Shown: in pieces, positions 1-8,018 of the stretch
Layout: every line of letters begins with the position of its first letter
How positions within the stretch are numbered: the stretch's first letter is position 1
Origin: Faecalibacterium hattorii
GTDB lineage: Bacteria; Bacillota; Clostridia; Oscillospirales; Ruminococcaceae
Reading direction: 5' to 3'
Assembly: GCF_003287455.1 (NCBI RefSeq)
Contig: NZ_PRLC01000010.1
Location: 1 to 64,000 of the forward strand
Length of the DNA stretch: 64,000 nucleotides
The notes under the pieces: model-generated
Database searches by the model: none
What the model saw: only the letters and a program-made list of their open reading frames with translations
What the model was told of the DNA's origin: nothing
Translations under genes and position numbers: made by a program

Positions 1-16
1 CTGAACCAGTCATATG

Positions 17-132
<116 letters not shown>

Positions 133-140
133 TTGAACGA

Positions 141-172
141 AACGCTTCAGGATTTCTCCTGAGGCGTTTTTT
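141..172 (+). terminator. rRNA operon terminator
   Basis: A 12-bp stem (141-152 with 157-168, one G-U) with a TTTC loop runs into a T tract. It closes the 5S transcript. Confidence 0.9.
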
Positions 173-270
173 GTTGCACCTTGGAAGGGATTTCGGAACC
201 GGTCCGTTTCGTATCGGTTCTTATTCCAGCGCTGCGGGACAAGAAATCCTATAAAATATCTTCAGACGCA

Positions 271-318
271 CAAAAAGCGGCCCCGCCGCGTTGGACTTCC
301 AACGTAAGCGGGGCCGCT
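271..318 (-). terminator. Terminator of fba
   Basis: GC-rich 11-bp stem 276-286/308-318 with a nested CGTTGGA hairpin. On the minus strand it is followed by TTTTT, 29 bp past the fba stop codon. Confidence 0.85.
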
Positions 319-346
319 GTGTTGTTCTTTGGTGGAGTGGGAAGAC

Positions 347-1210
347 TTAGCCCTTGCCGGCGCAGCCGAACAGCTCGATCTTCTCCTTGCACTTGTCAAT
401 GATGGCCTGAGCGCCGGGAGCCAGCAGCTTGCGGGGGTCGAAGCCCTTGCCCTGCTGATCCTTGCCAGCCTCGATATACTTGCGGGTGGCCTCAGCGAAG
501 ACCAGCTGGCACTCGGTGTTGATGTTGATCTTGGAGACGCCGAGGCTGATGGCCTTTGCGATCATCTCGTCGGGGATGCCGGTGCCGCCGTGCAGGACCA
601 GAGGAATGTTATTGGTGGCCTTGTGGATGCGGTCCAGAGCCTCGAAGTCCAGACCCTTCCAGTTGGCCGGGTAGACACCGTGGATGTTGCCGATGCCGGC
701 TGCGAGGAAGTCGATACCCAGAGCGGTGATCTTTGCACACTCCTCGGGGTCTGCGATCTCGCCGGCACCCACGACGCCGTCCTCCACGCCGCCGATGGAA
801 CCGACCTCGGCCTCGATGCTCAGGCCCTTGGAATGTGCCAGAGCAACCAGCTCCTTGGTCTTCTCAACGTTCTCCTCGATGGAGTAGTGGCTGCCATCGA
901 ACATGATGGAGGAGAAGCCAGCCTCGACACAGGCCTTGCAGCCCTCATAGGTGCCGTGGTCCAGATGCAGAGCAACGGGAACCGTGATGCCCATGGAATC
1001 GACCATGGCGCTGACCATGGCGGCAACGGTCTTGAAGCCGGTCATGTACTTGCCAGCACCCTCGGAGACGCCGAGGATGACGGGGCTCTTCATTTCTTCG
1101 CAAGCAGTCAGGACTGCCTTGGTCCACTCCAGATTGTTGATGTTGAACTGAGGCACACCATAGTGGCCATCACGTGCTTTGATCAACATTTCGGTTGCAT
1201 TTACCAACAT
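347..1210 (-). CDS. fba: Class II fructose-1,6-bisphosphate aldolase
   Basis: Cleaves fructose 1,6-bisphosphate to dihydroxyacetone phosphate and glyceraldehyde 3-phosphate in cytoplasmic glycolysis. The 287 residues match the usual length. ALHLDHGTYEG (about 80-90) carries the catalytic Asp84 and Zn-ligand His85; the EAEVG, NIHGVYP, LHGGTG and NINTECQ motifs of class II Zn aldolases follow in order. A GGAGG site precedes the ATG. It is monocistronic, with its own consensus promoter and a strong terminator. Codons are those of a highly expressed gene. Tagatose-bisphosphate aldolase is a close relative, but the neighbourhood gives no reason to prefer it. Confidence 0.95.
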   Translation of the reverse strand: MLVNATEMLIKARDGHYGVPQFNINNLEWTKAVLTACEEMKSPVILGVSEGAGKYMTGFKTVAAMVSAMVDSMGITVPVALHLDHGTYEGCKACVEAGFSSIMFDGSHYSIEENVEKTKELVALAHSKGLSIEAEVGSIGGVEDGVVGAGEIADPEECAKITALGIDFLAAGIGNIHGVYPANWKGLDFEALDRIHKATNNIPLVLHGGTGIPDEMIAKAISLGVSKININTECQLVFAEATRKYIEAGKDQQGKGFDPRKLLAPGAQAIIDKCKEKIELFGCAGKG

Positions 1211-1300
1211 TATTCATTACCTCCGCTAATTGAGTATCATTGGGGTGAAAAGTCGTTTGAGAATGCGACTTTGCGTATCCTTTAACGAACCTGTAAGGTT

Positions 1301-1329
1301 AGTATACCCCAAACAAGTGATAAAATCAA
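1301..1329 (-). promoter_or_regulatory. fba promoter
   Basis: On the minus strand TTGATT (1324-1329) and TATACT (1301-1306) are 17 bp apart. The implied 5' leader of about 84 nt holds a small AAAGTCG/CGACTTT hairpin. Confidence 0.8.
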
Positions 1330-1703
1330 TCCGAATTTTCAACACGGATTCACATTCGTCAAAATGATGTTGGAGATTGTAGCAAAATGTGAGAACGGGC
1401 TGTTCAAAAAACTGTCATATTTCCGACTTGAAATTTACAAAAAGTACGGCGCGCTTCACACCGCAAAAATCAAAACCGTTGAAAACCCGGTGGAAAGTGT
1501 GGAATTCCACCCGAAAAGTAGGCGCGGGCACTGGATTTTTGAACATTTTCCACGGACTTTTCAACATGTGGAAAAGATCGAGGGGATTTACAAAGTGTAT
1601 ATGGACTCGAATGTGGAAAACTTTTGCCGAAGAAAAAATTACAGAGAAAATGCCCACACTTTGCCCGGACAAAATTCCGGTGCAGAAAAAACCGGGAATT
1701 CTA
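1330..1703. other. Long intergenic stretch rich in TGTGGAAAA-type sites
   Basis: About 370 bp of AT-richer DNA with no convincing gene. It contains TGTGGAAAA at 1567-1575 and 1612-1620, TTTTCCACG at 1546-1554, the perfect palindrome GTGGAATTCCAC at 1499-1510, and a 20-bp palindrome with one mismatched pair at 1557-1576. The sites resemble variant DnaA boxes, or an operator array. Confidence 0.45.
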
Positions 1704-1732
1704 TAGCAAAGAACCGCATATTATGGTATACT
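1704..1732 (+). promoter_or_regulatory. Probable rlmB promoter
   Basis: TGG-TATACT extended -10 at 1724-1732; the -35 (TAGCAA at 1704-1709) is weak. Located 95 bp before the rlmB start. Confidence 0.5.
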
Positions 1733-1826
1733 TCAAGATGAATTCCTGTCGAATTCGCTGAACCATGAAATCCTGAGGATGCGGCCGGTTCCGGGTGCAT
1801 CTTGTCATAAACGGAAGGAGAACACA

Positions 1827-2633
1827 ATGGACGAACAGAAAATGCCGCGCCGCCCCCGCCGCGACCACGACGGAGAGCAGCCGCAGAAGAGCGAGAGCCT
1901 CGTTTACGGTAAAAATCCCGTGACCGAGCTGCTCAAGAGCGGCTCCGGCGTGGACACCGTGCTGCTGGCGGAGGGGATGGCCCCGGCTGTGGCCGCCTAC
2001 TTTACCGCCATGGCCAAAGAGGCCGGTGCCACCGTCAAGCGGGTGCACCCCAATAAGCTGCGGCTGATGACCGGCACGGAGAGCCATCAGGGCGTGGCGG
2101 CGTTCGCCAGCGAGATCGAATACGCCTCGGTGGAAGACTTGCTGGCTGCCGCCAAGGCGAAGGGCGAGCCGCCCTTCCTCGTGCTGAGCGACGGCATCGA
2201 GGACCCGCACAATCTGGGCGCGGTGATGCGCTCGGCGCTGCTGTGCGGTGCCCACGGCATCGTCATCCCCAAGCGGGGCGGCGCATCCGTGACCCCCACC
2301 GTCATCAAGTCCAGCGCCGGTGCGGCGGAGCGTCTGCCTGTGGCCCGCGTGGCCAACATCGGCGAGACCATCCGCCGCCTCAAGGAGCAGGGCGTCTTCG
2401 TGTACTGTGCCGACATGGACGGCGTGCCCCTGCGCAAGAACAACCTCACCGGCCCCATCGCACTGGTGCTGGGCAGCGAGGGCAGCGGCGTTTCGCAACT
2501 GGTGAAGAAGCTCTGCGACGGCGTGGTGCGGCTGGATATGGCCGCACAGGGCACCGGCGTGGACAGCTTCAACGTCTCGGTGGCGGCTGGTATCATCCTG
2601 TATGAGATCCAGAGCCAGCGCGCCGGAGAGTAG
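1827..2633 (+). CDS. rlmB: TrmH/SpoU-family 23S rRNA 2'-O-ribose methyltransferase
   Basis: SAM-dependent 2'-O-methylation of RNA; RlmB methylates the ribosomal peptidyl-transferase region in 23S rRNA, and this is the closest family. 268 residues. The N-terminal substrate-binding domain begins with VYGKNPVTELL, and the knotted SpoU domain shows all three motifs: EDPHNLGAVMRSA, LVLGSEGSGVS and SFNVSVAAGIILYE. The start at 1827 is chosen because GGAAGGAG lies 7 bp upstream; an in-frame ATG at 1779 has no such site. The first 18 residues are charged and Pro/Arg-rich. It could be another TrmH paralogue (for example TrmL-like), but length and N-terminal domain favour RlmB. Confidence 0.88.
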   Translation: MDEQKMPRRPRRDHDGEQPQKSESLVYGKNPVTELLKSGSGVDTVLLAEGMAPAVAAYFTAMAKEAGATVKRVHPNKLRLMTGTESHQGVAAFASEIEYASVEDLLAAAKAKGEPPFLVLSDGIEDPHNLGAVMRSALLCGAHGIVIPKRGGASVTPTVIKSSAGAAERLPVARVANIGETIRRLKEQGVFVYCADMDGVPLRKNNLTGPIALVLGSEGSGVSQLVKKLCDGVVRLDMAAQGTGVDSFNVSVAAGIILYEIQSQRAGE

Positions 2634-2676
2634 AACGCGGACAGAACCGCAATTGATTCGCAGGGAGGGATAAGGC

Positions 2677-5409
2677 ATGCCGAAGAATGACAAACGCATG
2701 AACGGCTTTGAGAATACACACCCGGAGGACCTTGCAGCAAAGGAAGAAAAATTCCGTACCTTTTTCAGCACCAGTGTGGCGCAGGTGCCAGACGAGATGA
2801 AGCGCCGCGATGACGACCAGAAAAATCCGGATACCGGAAAGCCCGGCATCCTGAGCCGCCTCCTTGGCCGGGCCAAGGAGGAAGCCGCTGCCGAGCCGGC
2901 AGAGGAACCCAAGGCGCAGCCGCAGGAGCTGCCGCCGACGGGGGAGATCCGGCTGGGCGGCGAGGAAGAGGCAGCAGAGCCGGAGGCGGATCTGGAATTG
3001 GCGGCAGACTTCTTTGCCCCGGAAACGCCCGCACAGACCCCGGCAGCGCCGGAAGCAAGACCTGCCCCGGCCCCCAAGGCCGCCGCGCCCGCTGCCCCGA
3101 AGCCGGAGAAGCCCGCCGCACCCAAGCTGGAAAAGAACTATGTGCGCGGCCCGCTGACCCCGCAGGAGCAGAAAGAGCAGAGCGAGATGCAGGAGCTCAA
3201 GGCCCTGCTCTTCCCAGAGACGCCGCCCGCCAAGGCTGAAAAGCCGATGGAGGTGAAGAACGCCCCGCAGGAAGTGCTGGGCGTGGAGACGGAGGCGCTG
3301 GAGGACGAGGAAAAGGCCGCCCAGCCGCCGCTGCCGAAGATGGTCTTCGCCGAGGACGTCGCGCGGGCCGAAAAGGCTGCAGCCACGGCCCCGGCAGCTC
3401 CCAAAGCCGAGCCGGAGGAGCCTACGAAACCCTTCCGCTTTTTCGGCGTGGGCGACGACGAGAACGCCCCTGCCGCCCCCACCCGTGAAACGGCCCCCAG
3501 CATCGACGACAGCATGAGCCTCCCGCTGGTCGGGATGGACGATACCGCCCCCATCGAGGTGACTGCAGCAGAAGCCGAGGCGGGAACGGAGGCCAAGCCG
3601 GAAACGGCTGCTCCGGCTTCCACAGAAACGCCCGCCGAAACGCCGGACGCCCCGGCAGAAGCGGCTCCCGAAGAGGAAGCGGTCCCCGAAACGCCCGAAC
3701 AGGTGGGCGACAAGCTGCATAAAATGGGCGCGGAGCTGACCCTGCGCTGCGTGCTCAGCGGCATTCTGGCCGTGGTGCTGCTCCACTTCGGTCTTGTGGC
3801 GGCGGGGCTGCTGGCCCCTATCGCCTCGCTGGACCCGGCGGTGGCTCCGGCGGCTTTCTACGCCGCGAACCTCTTGATACTGGCGGCGGCGCTGGCCGTG
3901 GCTTACCCCGTCCTGCGGGACGGTCTGAGCGGCCTGAAAAAAGAGAACCGCCCCAGTGCGGACACGATGCCCGCGCTGGCGGCGTGCGGTGCGGCGCTGG
4001 AAGCCGTCATCGCGCTGCTCAATGCCCAGAATTATCAGAACTCCCGCTGGACGCTGCTTTCCGGCATCGCGGCGCTGGGGCTGTTCATGGCCCTGCTGGG
4101 CAGCCGGGTGATGCTGGCTGCCGTGCAGAACGGCTATGACCTCGCCACCAAGGATCCCGAAGGCTTGCAGGGAGCGCTCCGGGTCAAGGATAAAGACCTG
4201 ATCCGGGTGCTGGCCCGCAGCCTCGACCAGAAGGACCCGTGGGTCCTGCTCAGCCGCCCCGTTCAGTGGGACGAGGCGCTAGTGGAGCAGAGCTTCGGCG
4301 AGCGGGCCAGCGAGCGCCGCGCCCGCAAGACGGCATACATCCTGCTGGGTGCGTCGGTGCTCAGCGGCTTGGTGTTCCTGCTGTTCGGCGGCGGGCTCAA
4401 CGGCATGGCTGCGGCCATAGCCGCCATGCTCTGCATGGGCGCCCCCCTCTCGTCCACCTTGGTGGCGGGCCTTGCCTCCCTGCGGCTCCAGAAGACCGCT
4501 GCCGCCGCCGGTGCTGTGGTGCCCGGCTGGGCGGCCATTGAGGAGCTGGGCGGCGTGGACACTGTGCAGGTGGACGCCGACGAGCTCTTCACCACCGATA
4601 GCGTGAGCCTCGAAGACATCCGCATCTTCAAGGGCGGCCGGATCGATCGGGCCATCCTCTACGCGGCCAGCATCCTGAACCAGAGCTGCGAGACCCTGCG
4701 TGGGCTGTTCCGCCAGATCATCGAGGACCGGACGGACATCCTCTACCCGGTCAAGGATCTGGAAGTCCACCACGGCCTCGGCTTTGCGGCGTGGTGCGAT
4801 AACAACCGCATCCTGATCGGCAACCGCGCCTACATGGAGCGGGAGGGCGTCCCGGTGCCCGAAAAGGAATACGAGGACGAGCACTCCAAGAACGGCTCGT
4901 TGCAGATCTTGTATCTGGCCGTGTCCGGCAGTCTGCACGCCATGTTCGTGCTGCGGTACACCGGCGGCCGGAACGCCGCCCGCGGGCTGGAAGTGCTCCA
5001 GCGGGAGAACATCCGCCTCCTCGTCACCTGCGAGGACCCCAGCCTGACCGCCAAGCACATCACTGAGGCCTACCATCTGCCGGAGGGGATGATCACCCTG
5101 CTGGAACAGGATCAGTGCGAAGCGCTGGCGGCCCCTTCCGAGCCGGAGAACGCTGCCCGCTGCTGTATGCTGCACGACAAGGGCTTCGTCAGCCTCATCG
5201 GCGGTCTGCGTGCCGCCGAACAGGCTCAGAATGCCGAGACGACGGCCACCACCGTTCAGCTCGTGTCGGTCTGGTTCTCGGTGGCCATTGGCGCCCTGCT
5301 GACCTATGCGGGCAGCATCGGCACGCTGTCGGTGGCGGCAGTGCTGATGTATCAGGCTGCATGGAGTGCCCTCAGCCTTGCCGTCTGCGCTCTGAAACAG
5401 CATAACTGA
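2677..5409 (+). CDS. Large membrane protein derived from a P-type ATPase, catalytically dead
   Basis: 910 residues. Residues 1-345 are low-complexity Ala/Pro/Glu-rich and probably disordered. Hydrophobic helices follow at about 352-375, 388-410, 427-450, 460-490 and 550-605, then a soluble section, and two more helices at the end. The soluble part follows the P-type ATPase order: IEELGGVDTVQV leads into the place where DKTGT should be, but the residues there are DADEL (Asp633 onward); GNRAYMEREGVPVP resembles the nucleotide-binding domain; IRLLVTCEDPSLTAKHI resembles the P domain. No GDGxND motif is present. Ion pumping is therefore unlikely, and a structural or regulatory membrane role is inferred. 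It sits 43 bp after rlmB and may be co-transcribed with it. Confidence 0.75.
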   Translation: MPKNDKRMNGFENTHPEDLAAKEEKFRTFFSTSVAQVPDEMKRRDDDQKNPDTGKPGILSRLLGRAKEEAAAEPAEEPKAQPQELPPTGEIRLGGEEEAAEPEADLELAADFFAPETPAQTPAAPEARPAPAPKAAAPAAPKPEKPAAPKLEKNYVRGPLTPQEQKEQSEMQELKALLFPETPPAKAEKPMEVKNAPQEVLGVETEALEDEEKAAQPPLPKMVFAEDVARAEKAAATAPAAPKAEPEEPTKPFRFFGVGDDENAPAAPTRETAPSIDDSMSLPLVGMDDTAPIEVTAAEAEAGTEAKPETAAPASTETPAETPDAPAEAAPEEEAVPETPEQVGDKLHKMGAELTLRCVLSGILAVVLLHFGLVAAGLLAPIASLDPAVAPAAFYAANLLILAAALAVAYPVLRDGLSGLKKENRPSADTMPALAACGAALEAVIALLNAQNYQNSRWTLLSGIAALGLFMALLGSRVMLAAVQNGYDLATKDPEGLQGALRVKDKDLIRVLARSLDQKDPWVLLSRPVQWDEALVEQSFGERASERRARKTAYILLGASVLSGLVFLLFGGGLNGMAAAIAAMLCMGAPLSSTLVAGLASLRLQKTAAAAGAVVPGWAAIEELGGVDTVQVDADELFTTDSVSLEDIRIFKGGRIDRAILYAASILNQSCETLRGLFRQIIEDRTDILYPVKDLEVHHGLGFAAWCDNNRILIGNRAYMEREGVPVPEKEYEDEHSKNGSLQILYLAVSGSLHAMFVLRYTGGRNAARGLEVLQRENIRLLVTCEDPSLTAKHITEAYHLPEGMITLLEQDQCEALAAPSEPENAARCCMLHDKGFVSLIGGLRAAEQAQNAETTATTVQLVSVWFSVAIGALLTYAGSIGTLSVAAVLMYQAAWSALSLAVCALKQHN

Positions 5410-5440
5410 AAATGATTCTTAAAATAAATAGGAACTGTTC

Positions 5441-5469
5441 TTGATTTTGAGCGGGAGTTCTGGTATACT
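5441..5469 (+). promoter_or_regulatory. Rubrerythrin promoter
   Basis: TTGATT and an extended TGG-TATACT spaced 17 bp. An AT-rich imperfect repeat just upstream (AATGATTCTT, 5411-5420) could bind a Fur/PerR-type regulator, but the match is weak. Confidence 0.8.
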
Positions 5470-5544
5470 ATTCTCAGAAAGAACGCCCCGGCATCTGCCC
5501 CGGCGGCGACGCAATACACACATTCTGATAAGGAGAGTATGCAT

Positions 5545-6084
5545 ATGGAACTGAAAGGCACCAAGACCGAGAAAAACCTGTGGGAAGCGTTTGCGGGCGA
5601 GAGCCAAGCGCGGAACAAGTACACCTTCTTCGCTAGCGTGGCAAAGAAGGAAGGCTACGAGCAGCTGGCCGCAATCTTCGAAGAGACCGCTGCCAACGAA
5701 AAGGAGCACGCTAAGATGTGGTTCAAGGCCCTGCACGGCGGCTCTGTGCCCGACACCATGACCTGCCTTGAGATGGCAGCGGGCGGCGAGCACGACGAGT
5801 GGACTGAGATGTACCCCCGCATGGCGAAAGAGGCCAAGGAGGAGGGCTTCCCCCAGCTGGCCGCCCTCTTCACCATGGTGGCCCAGATCGAGAAGGAGCA
5901 CGAAGAGCGCTACCGCGAGCTGGCCGAGAACCTGAAGAACAACAAGGTCTTTGCCCGCGAGGAGCAGCAGGTCTGGCAGTGCCGGAACTGCGGCTATACC
6001 TACATCGGCAAGTCTGCTCCCCTCAAGTGCCCCGTCTGCGCACATCCCCAGAGCTATTTTGAGCTGAAGAAGCATAACTACTAA
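5545..6084 (+). CDS. rbr: Rubrerythrin
   Basis: Non-heme diiron peroxidase that reduces hydrogen peroxide in anaerobes. 179 residues. The four-helix diiron domain carries the [21 protein letters not shown] and EKEHEERY ligand helices. A C-terminal rubredoxin-like domain has CRNCGY and CPVCAHPQ, the Cys pairs of an Fe(SCys)4 site. Two in-frame ATGs exist (5539, 5545); AAGGAG at 5530-5535 is only 3 bp from the first and 9 bp from the second, so 5545 is preferred. It has its own strong promoter, and a repeat-derived terminator follows. Confidence 0.95.
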   Translation: MELKGTKTEKNLWEAFAGESQARNKYTFFASVAKKEGYEQLAAIFEETAANEKEHAKMWFKALHGGSVPDTMTCLEMAAGGEHDEWTEMYPRMAKEAKEEGFPQLAALFTMVAQIEKEHEERYRELAENLKNNKVFAREEQQVWQCRNCGYTYIGKSAPLKCPVCAHPQSYFELKKHNY

Positions 6085-6091
6085 GAGTTTG

Positions 6092-6244
6092 GAAAAGGTT
6101 GTCAAACTCCCCAGTCACGGCTTTGCCGTGCCAGCCCCCTCTGGGAGGGGGCCTTGGCGTAACGGGAAAGCTGTGAAAGCCTCCCTCCATGAGGGCGGTG
6201 TCATCGCATAAGCGGCGACAGAGGGAGTTTGGCAGCCTTTTTGT
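6092..6244. repeat. Palindromic intergenic repeat, long form, acting as terminator
   Basis: The ends AAAAGGTTGTCAAACTCC (6093-6110) and GGAGTTTGGCAGCCTTTTT pair with few mismatches and end in a T run. Inside are the hairpins CACGGCTTTGCCGTG and a CCCCCTC...GAGGGGG stem. It is the same family as the copies at 18786, 20573, 29542, 38634 and 53424. Here it probably terminates rbr. Confidence 0.75.
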
Positions 6245-6289
6245 TGCAATCGGGCAAACAGTATGTCATAATTTGAGCAAAGAATACAG

Positions 6290-6367
6290 AGAGGAGTGGC
6301 ACGGACAGCCTCTACGGCGAGCTGTGGAACGCACAGGCCCAGTATGATACGAAGGAACCGGCGTAAA
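6290..6367 (+). pseudogene. Remnant of an ABC-exporter 3' end
   Basis: The frame ending at TAA 6365-6367 reads SLYGELWNAQAQYD near its end, which matches the characteristic C-terminus of half-size ABC exporters (GGLYxxLWxAQAQYY). No start, Walker or signature motif precedes it, so only the last roughly 25 codons survive. This is inference from a short match; chance similarity is possible. Confidence 0.4.
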
Positions 6368-6575
6368 AGACCGGCGGAAGTTTGCACAAAATTCCCACAA
6401 AAAAACTATACGTTCCACCAAAAAGCGGCGCGAATTGTGAACTCTTCGGGCGAACGGCTTGAAAAGAATCGGAATCCTGTGTACAATGAATCGAAAGTGA
6501 GCCGAATCATGCGGCAAAACGTACCGAGTTGCGGGATCCTATGAATGCAGCCAAAAAGGAGGGACGTTCGACCCT

Positions 6576-7550
6576 ATGAAGTTTTCTGTTTCCAACGCGG
6601 GGCGGGCGCTCTGCGCAGTGGTGCTGGGGGCGATGCTGGCCGCGGCCCCCCTGACGGCCTACGCCGCACCCAGTGCACAGACCGGCTCCACCAAGCTTGC
6701 ACTGGAAGTGACCGAGATGGAGCTGGAGATCACCGCAGACGACCCGCGCCCCAAGGCGTATCTGTACACCGGCGGGCAGAGCGATTATTATTTCATCGTC
6801 TGGATGAGCAGCAACCCCAGTGTCGCCACCGTAGACGGTGACGGCAAGGTGACGGCCCGCAGCGTGGGCACGGCTACCATCACGGCCATCTCCGACCACG
6901 GCGAGCGGGCGGCCTGTAAGGTGACGGTCACCCGCAAGGGCGAGGAGGCCGAAGCCCAAAAGCCCGCCCTGAGTGAGACGAGCCTGAACCTTGTGCAGCA
7001 GTACAACGAGCTGCACCCGTCCAAGCAGCTGACGCTCCAGAACAGCGACCACTCGTTCATCTATGTCTATCAGTGGCGCAGCAGCGACCCCAACATCGCC
7101 TCGGTGGATGATAAGGGCAATGTCACGGCCCAGAACCCCGGCACGGCCACCATCACGGCCTTTGCCTCCAACGGTCAGGCCCTGCGCTGTGCCGTAACCG
7201 TCACCTCCGATGTGGGCAAGGTGACGCTGAACAAGACCGACCTGCTGCTCAGGACTGTGGGCAGCAAGGAGGCCCTTGCTGCCACAGTCGCCGTGGAAAG
7301 CGGCGGCAGCGTGCCGATCACATGGGTCAGTAGCAATCCGGGCGTCGCCACTGTGGACACCAACGGCGTTGTGACCGCCGTGGCCGACGGCGAGGCGAAG
7401 ATCACCGCCCTTTCCCCCAGCGGCCGGTTCGCAGTCTGCACGGTGGTGGTCGGCCTTGCGGGCGACAAATACACCACCGAGGAGGACCTTGCGGACGAGC
7501 TCAAGCTCCCCGAACCCTACGTGGCGGTAAGGTTGAATAGACTGACATAA
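6576..7550 (+). CDS. Secreted protein with three BIG2 (bacterial Ig-like) domains
   Basis: 324 residues. A Sec signal peptide (basic start, hydrophobic 10-27, cleavage near AYA-AP at 30-31) is followed by three Ig-like group 2 repeats. Each has the signature pattern of SSNPxVATVDxxGxVTA...GTATITA: WMSSNPSVATVDGDGKVTA, WRSSDPNIASVDDKGNVTA and WVSSNPGVATVDTNGVVTA. There is no cell-wall sorting signal or catalytic domain, so it is probably a released or loosely attached surface protein; ligand unknown. GGAGGG lies about 12 bp before the ATG, rather far. Confidence 0.85.
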   Translation: MKFSVSNAGRALCAVVLGAMLAAAPLTAYAAPSAQTGSTKLALEVTEMELEITADDPRPKAYLYTGGQSDYYFIVWMSSNPSVATVDGDGKVTARSVGTATITAISDHGERAACKVTVTRKGEEAEAQKPALSETSLNLVQQYNELHPSKQLTLQNSDHSFIYVYQWRSSDPNIASVDDKGNVTAQNPGTATITAFASNGQALRCAVTVTSDVGKVTLNKTDLLLRTVGSKEALAATVAVESGGSVPITWVSSNPGVATVDTNGVVTAVADGEAKITALSPSGRFAVCTVVVGLAGDKYTTEEDLADELKLPEPYVAVRLNRLT

Positions 7551-7551
7551 A

Positions 7552-7592
7552 AAATAGGTGCACCGGCAGGTTCCTGCTCGATGCACCTATTT
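7552..7592 (+). terminator. Terminator after the BIG2 gene
   Basis: An 11-bp stem, AAATAGGTGCA (7552-7562) with TGCACCTATTT (7582-7592), then CGTTTT. The AT ends make it usable on both strands. Confidence 0.8.
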
Positions 7593-7616
7593 CGTTTTAT
7601 GCAGACGAAACCGTTC

Positions 7617-7644
7617 TGCCAAGGGCTCTCCTGAGAGGAAAGCC
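7617..7644. repeat. Short fragment of the palindromic repeat family
   Basis: TGCCAAGGGCTCTCCTGAGA and following bases match the inner arm of the copies at 18786 and 20573. The flanking parts of the repeat are missing, so it is a decayed or partial copy. Confidence 0.4.
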
Positions 7645-7742
7645 GGCCCGAAGCGCCATAGGTGCGCATCACTTCGCGGCGGAAGGGCTTCTGCTCATAG
7701 CTGACCTTGACCATGTACATCTTAATATTCACGGAAAAATTT

Positions 7743-7904
7743 TCACGCCCCCGGCAGGAACAGCATCGTCCCCCGCACGGCCATCAGGGGATGGTACGCG
7801 CAGCTGAACAGCCCGGCTGCCGCGGCCAGCACCACCGCGCTCAACAGCAGCAGCGGGACCAGCCGGAAGCGGGAATGCGGGCGGGAGCCTTGTTTGCGCT
7901 GCAT
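7743..7904 (-). CDS. Small single-span membrane protein, unrecognised
   Basis: 53 residues: a basic N-terminus (MQRKQGSRPHSRFR), one hydrophobic helix at about 15-36 with a Cys near its end, and a short hydrophobic tail. I do not recognise a family. Support is the strong GGAAGGAGGGG ribosome site 6 bp before the ATG. It is divergent from rnz with about 60 bp to the rnz -35. It could be a remnant of a longer gene, but nothing similar precedes it. Confidence 0.5.
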   Translation of the reverse strand: MQRKQGSRPHSRFRLVPLLLLSAVVLAAAAGLFSCAYHPLMAVRGTMLFLPGA

Positions 7905-7962
7905 CAAACGCCCCTCCTTCCAAGCGATGATCTTGCCCCAGCCTATGCCGCGCCGGGGCCGA

Positions 7963-7991
7963 TTGTGCGCGGCGGCGAAGTGTGGTACACT
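7963..7991 (+). promoter_or_regulatory. rnz-cca promoter
   Basis: TTGTGC and TACACT, 17 bp apart, 28 bp before the rnz start. Confidence 0.65.
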
Positions 7992-8018
7992 AAAGGGGAA
8001 CGATACGGAGGAGTTTTT

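Noticed and set aside
1330-1703. Replication origin
   Set aside because: DnaA-box-like sites exist, but no dnaA, dnaN, rpmH or clear unwinding element is nearby.
1364-1741. A 125-codon plus-strand frame
   Set aside because: No ribosome site, odd composition, overlaps the site cluster and the probable rlmB promoter; no recognisable domain.
7517-7732. A 71-codon minus-strand frame
   Set aside because: Runs through a terminator hairpin and a repeat fragment and has no ribosome site.
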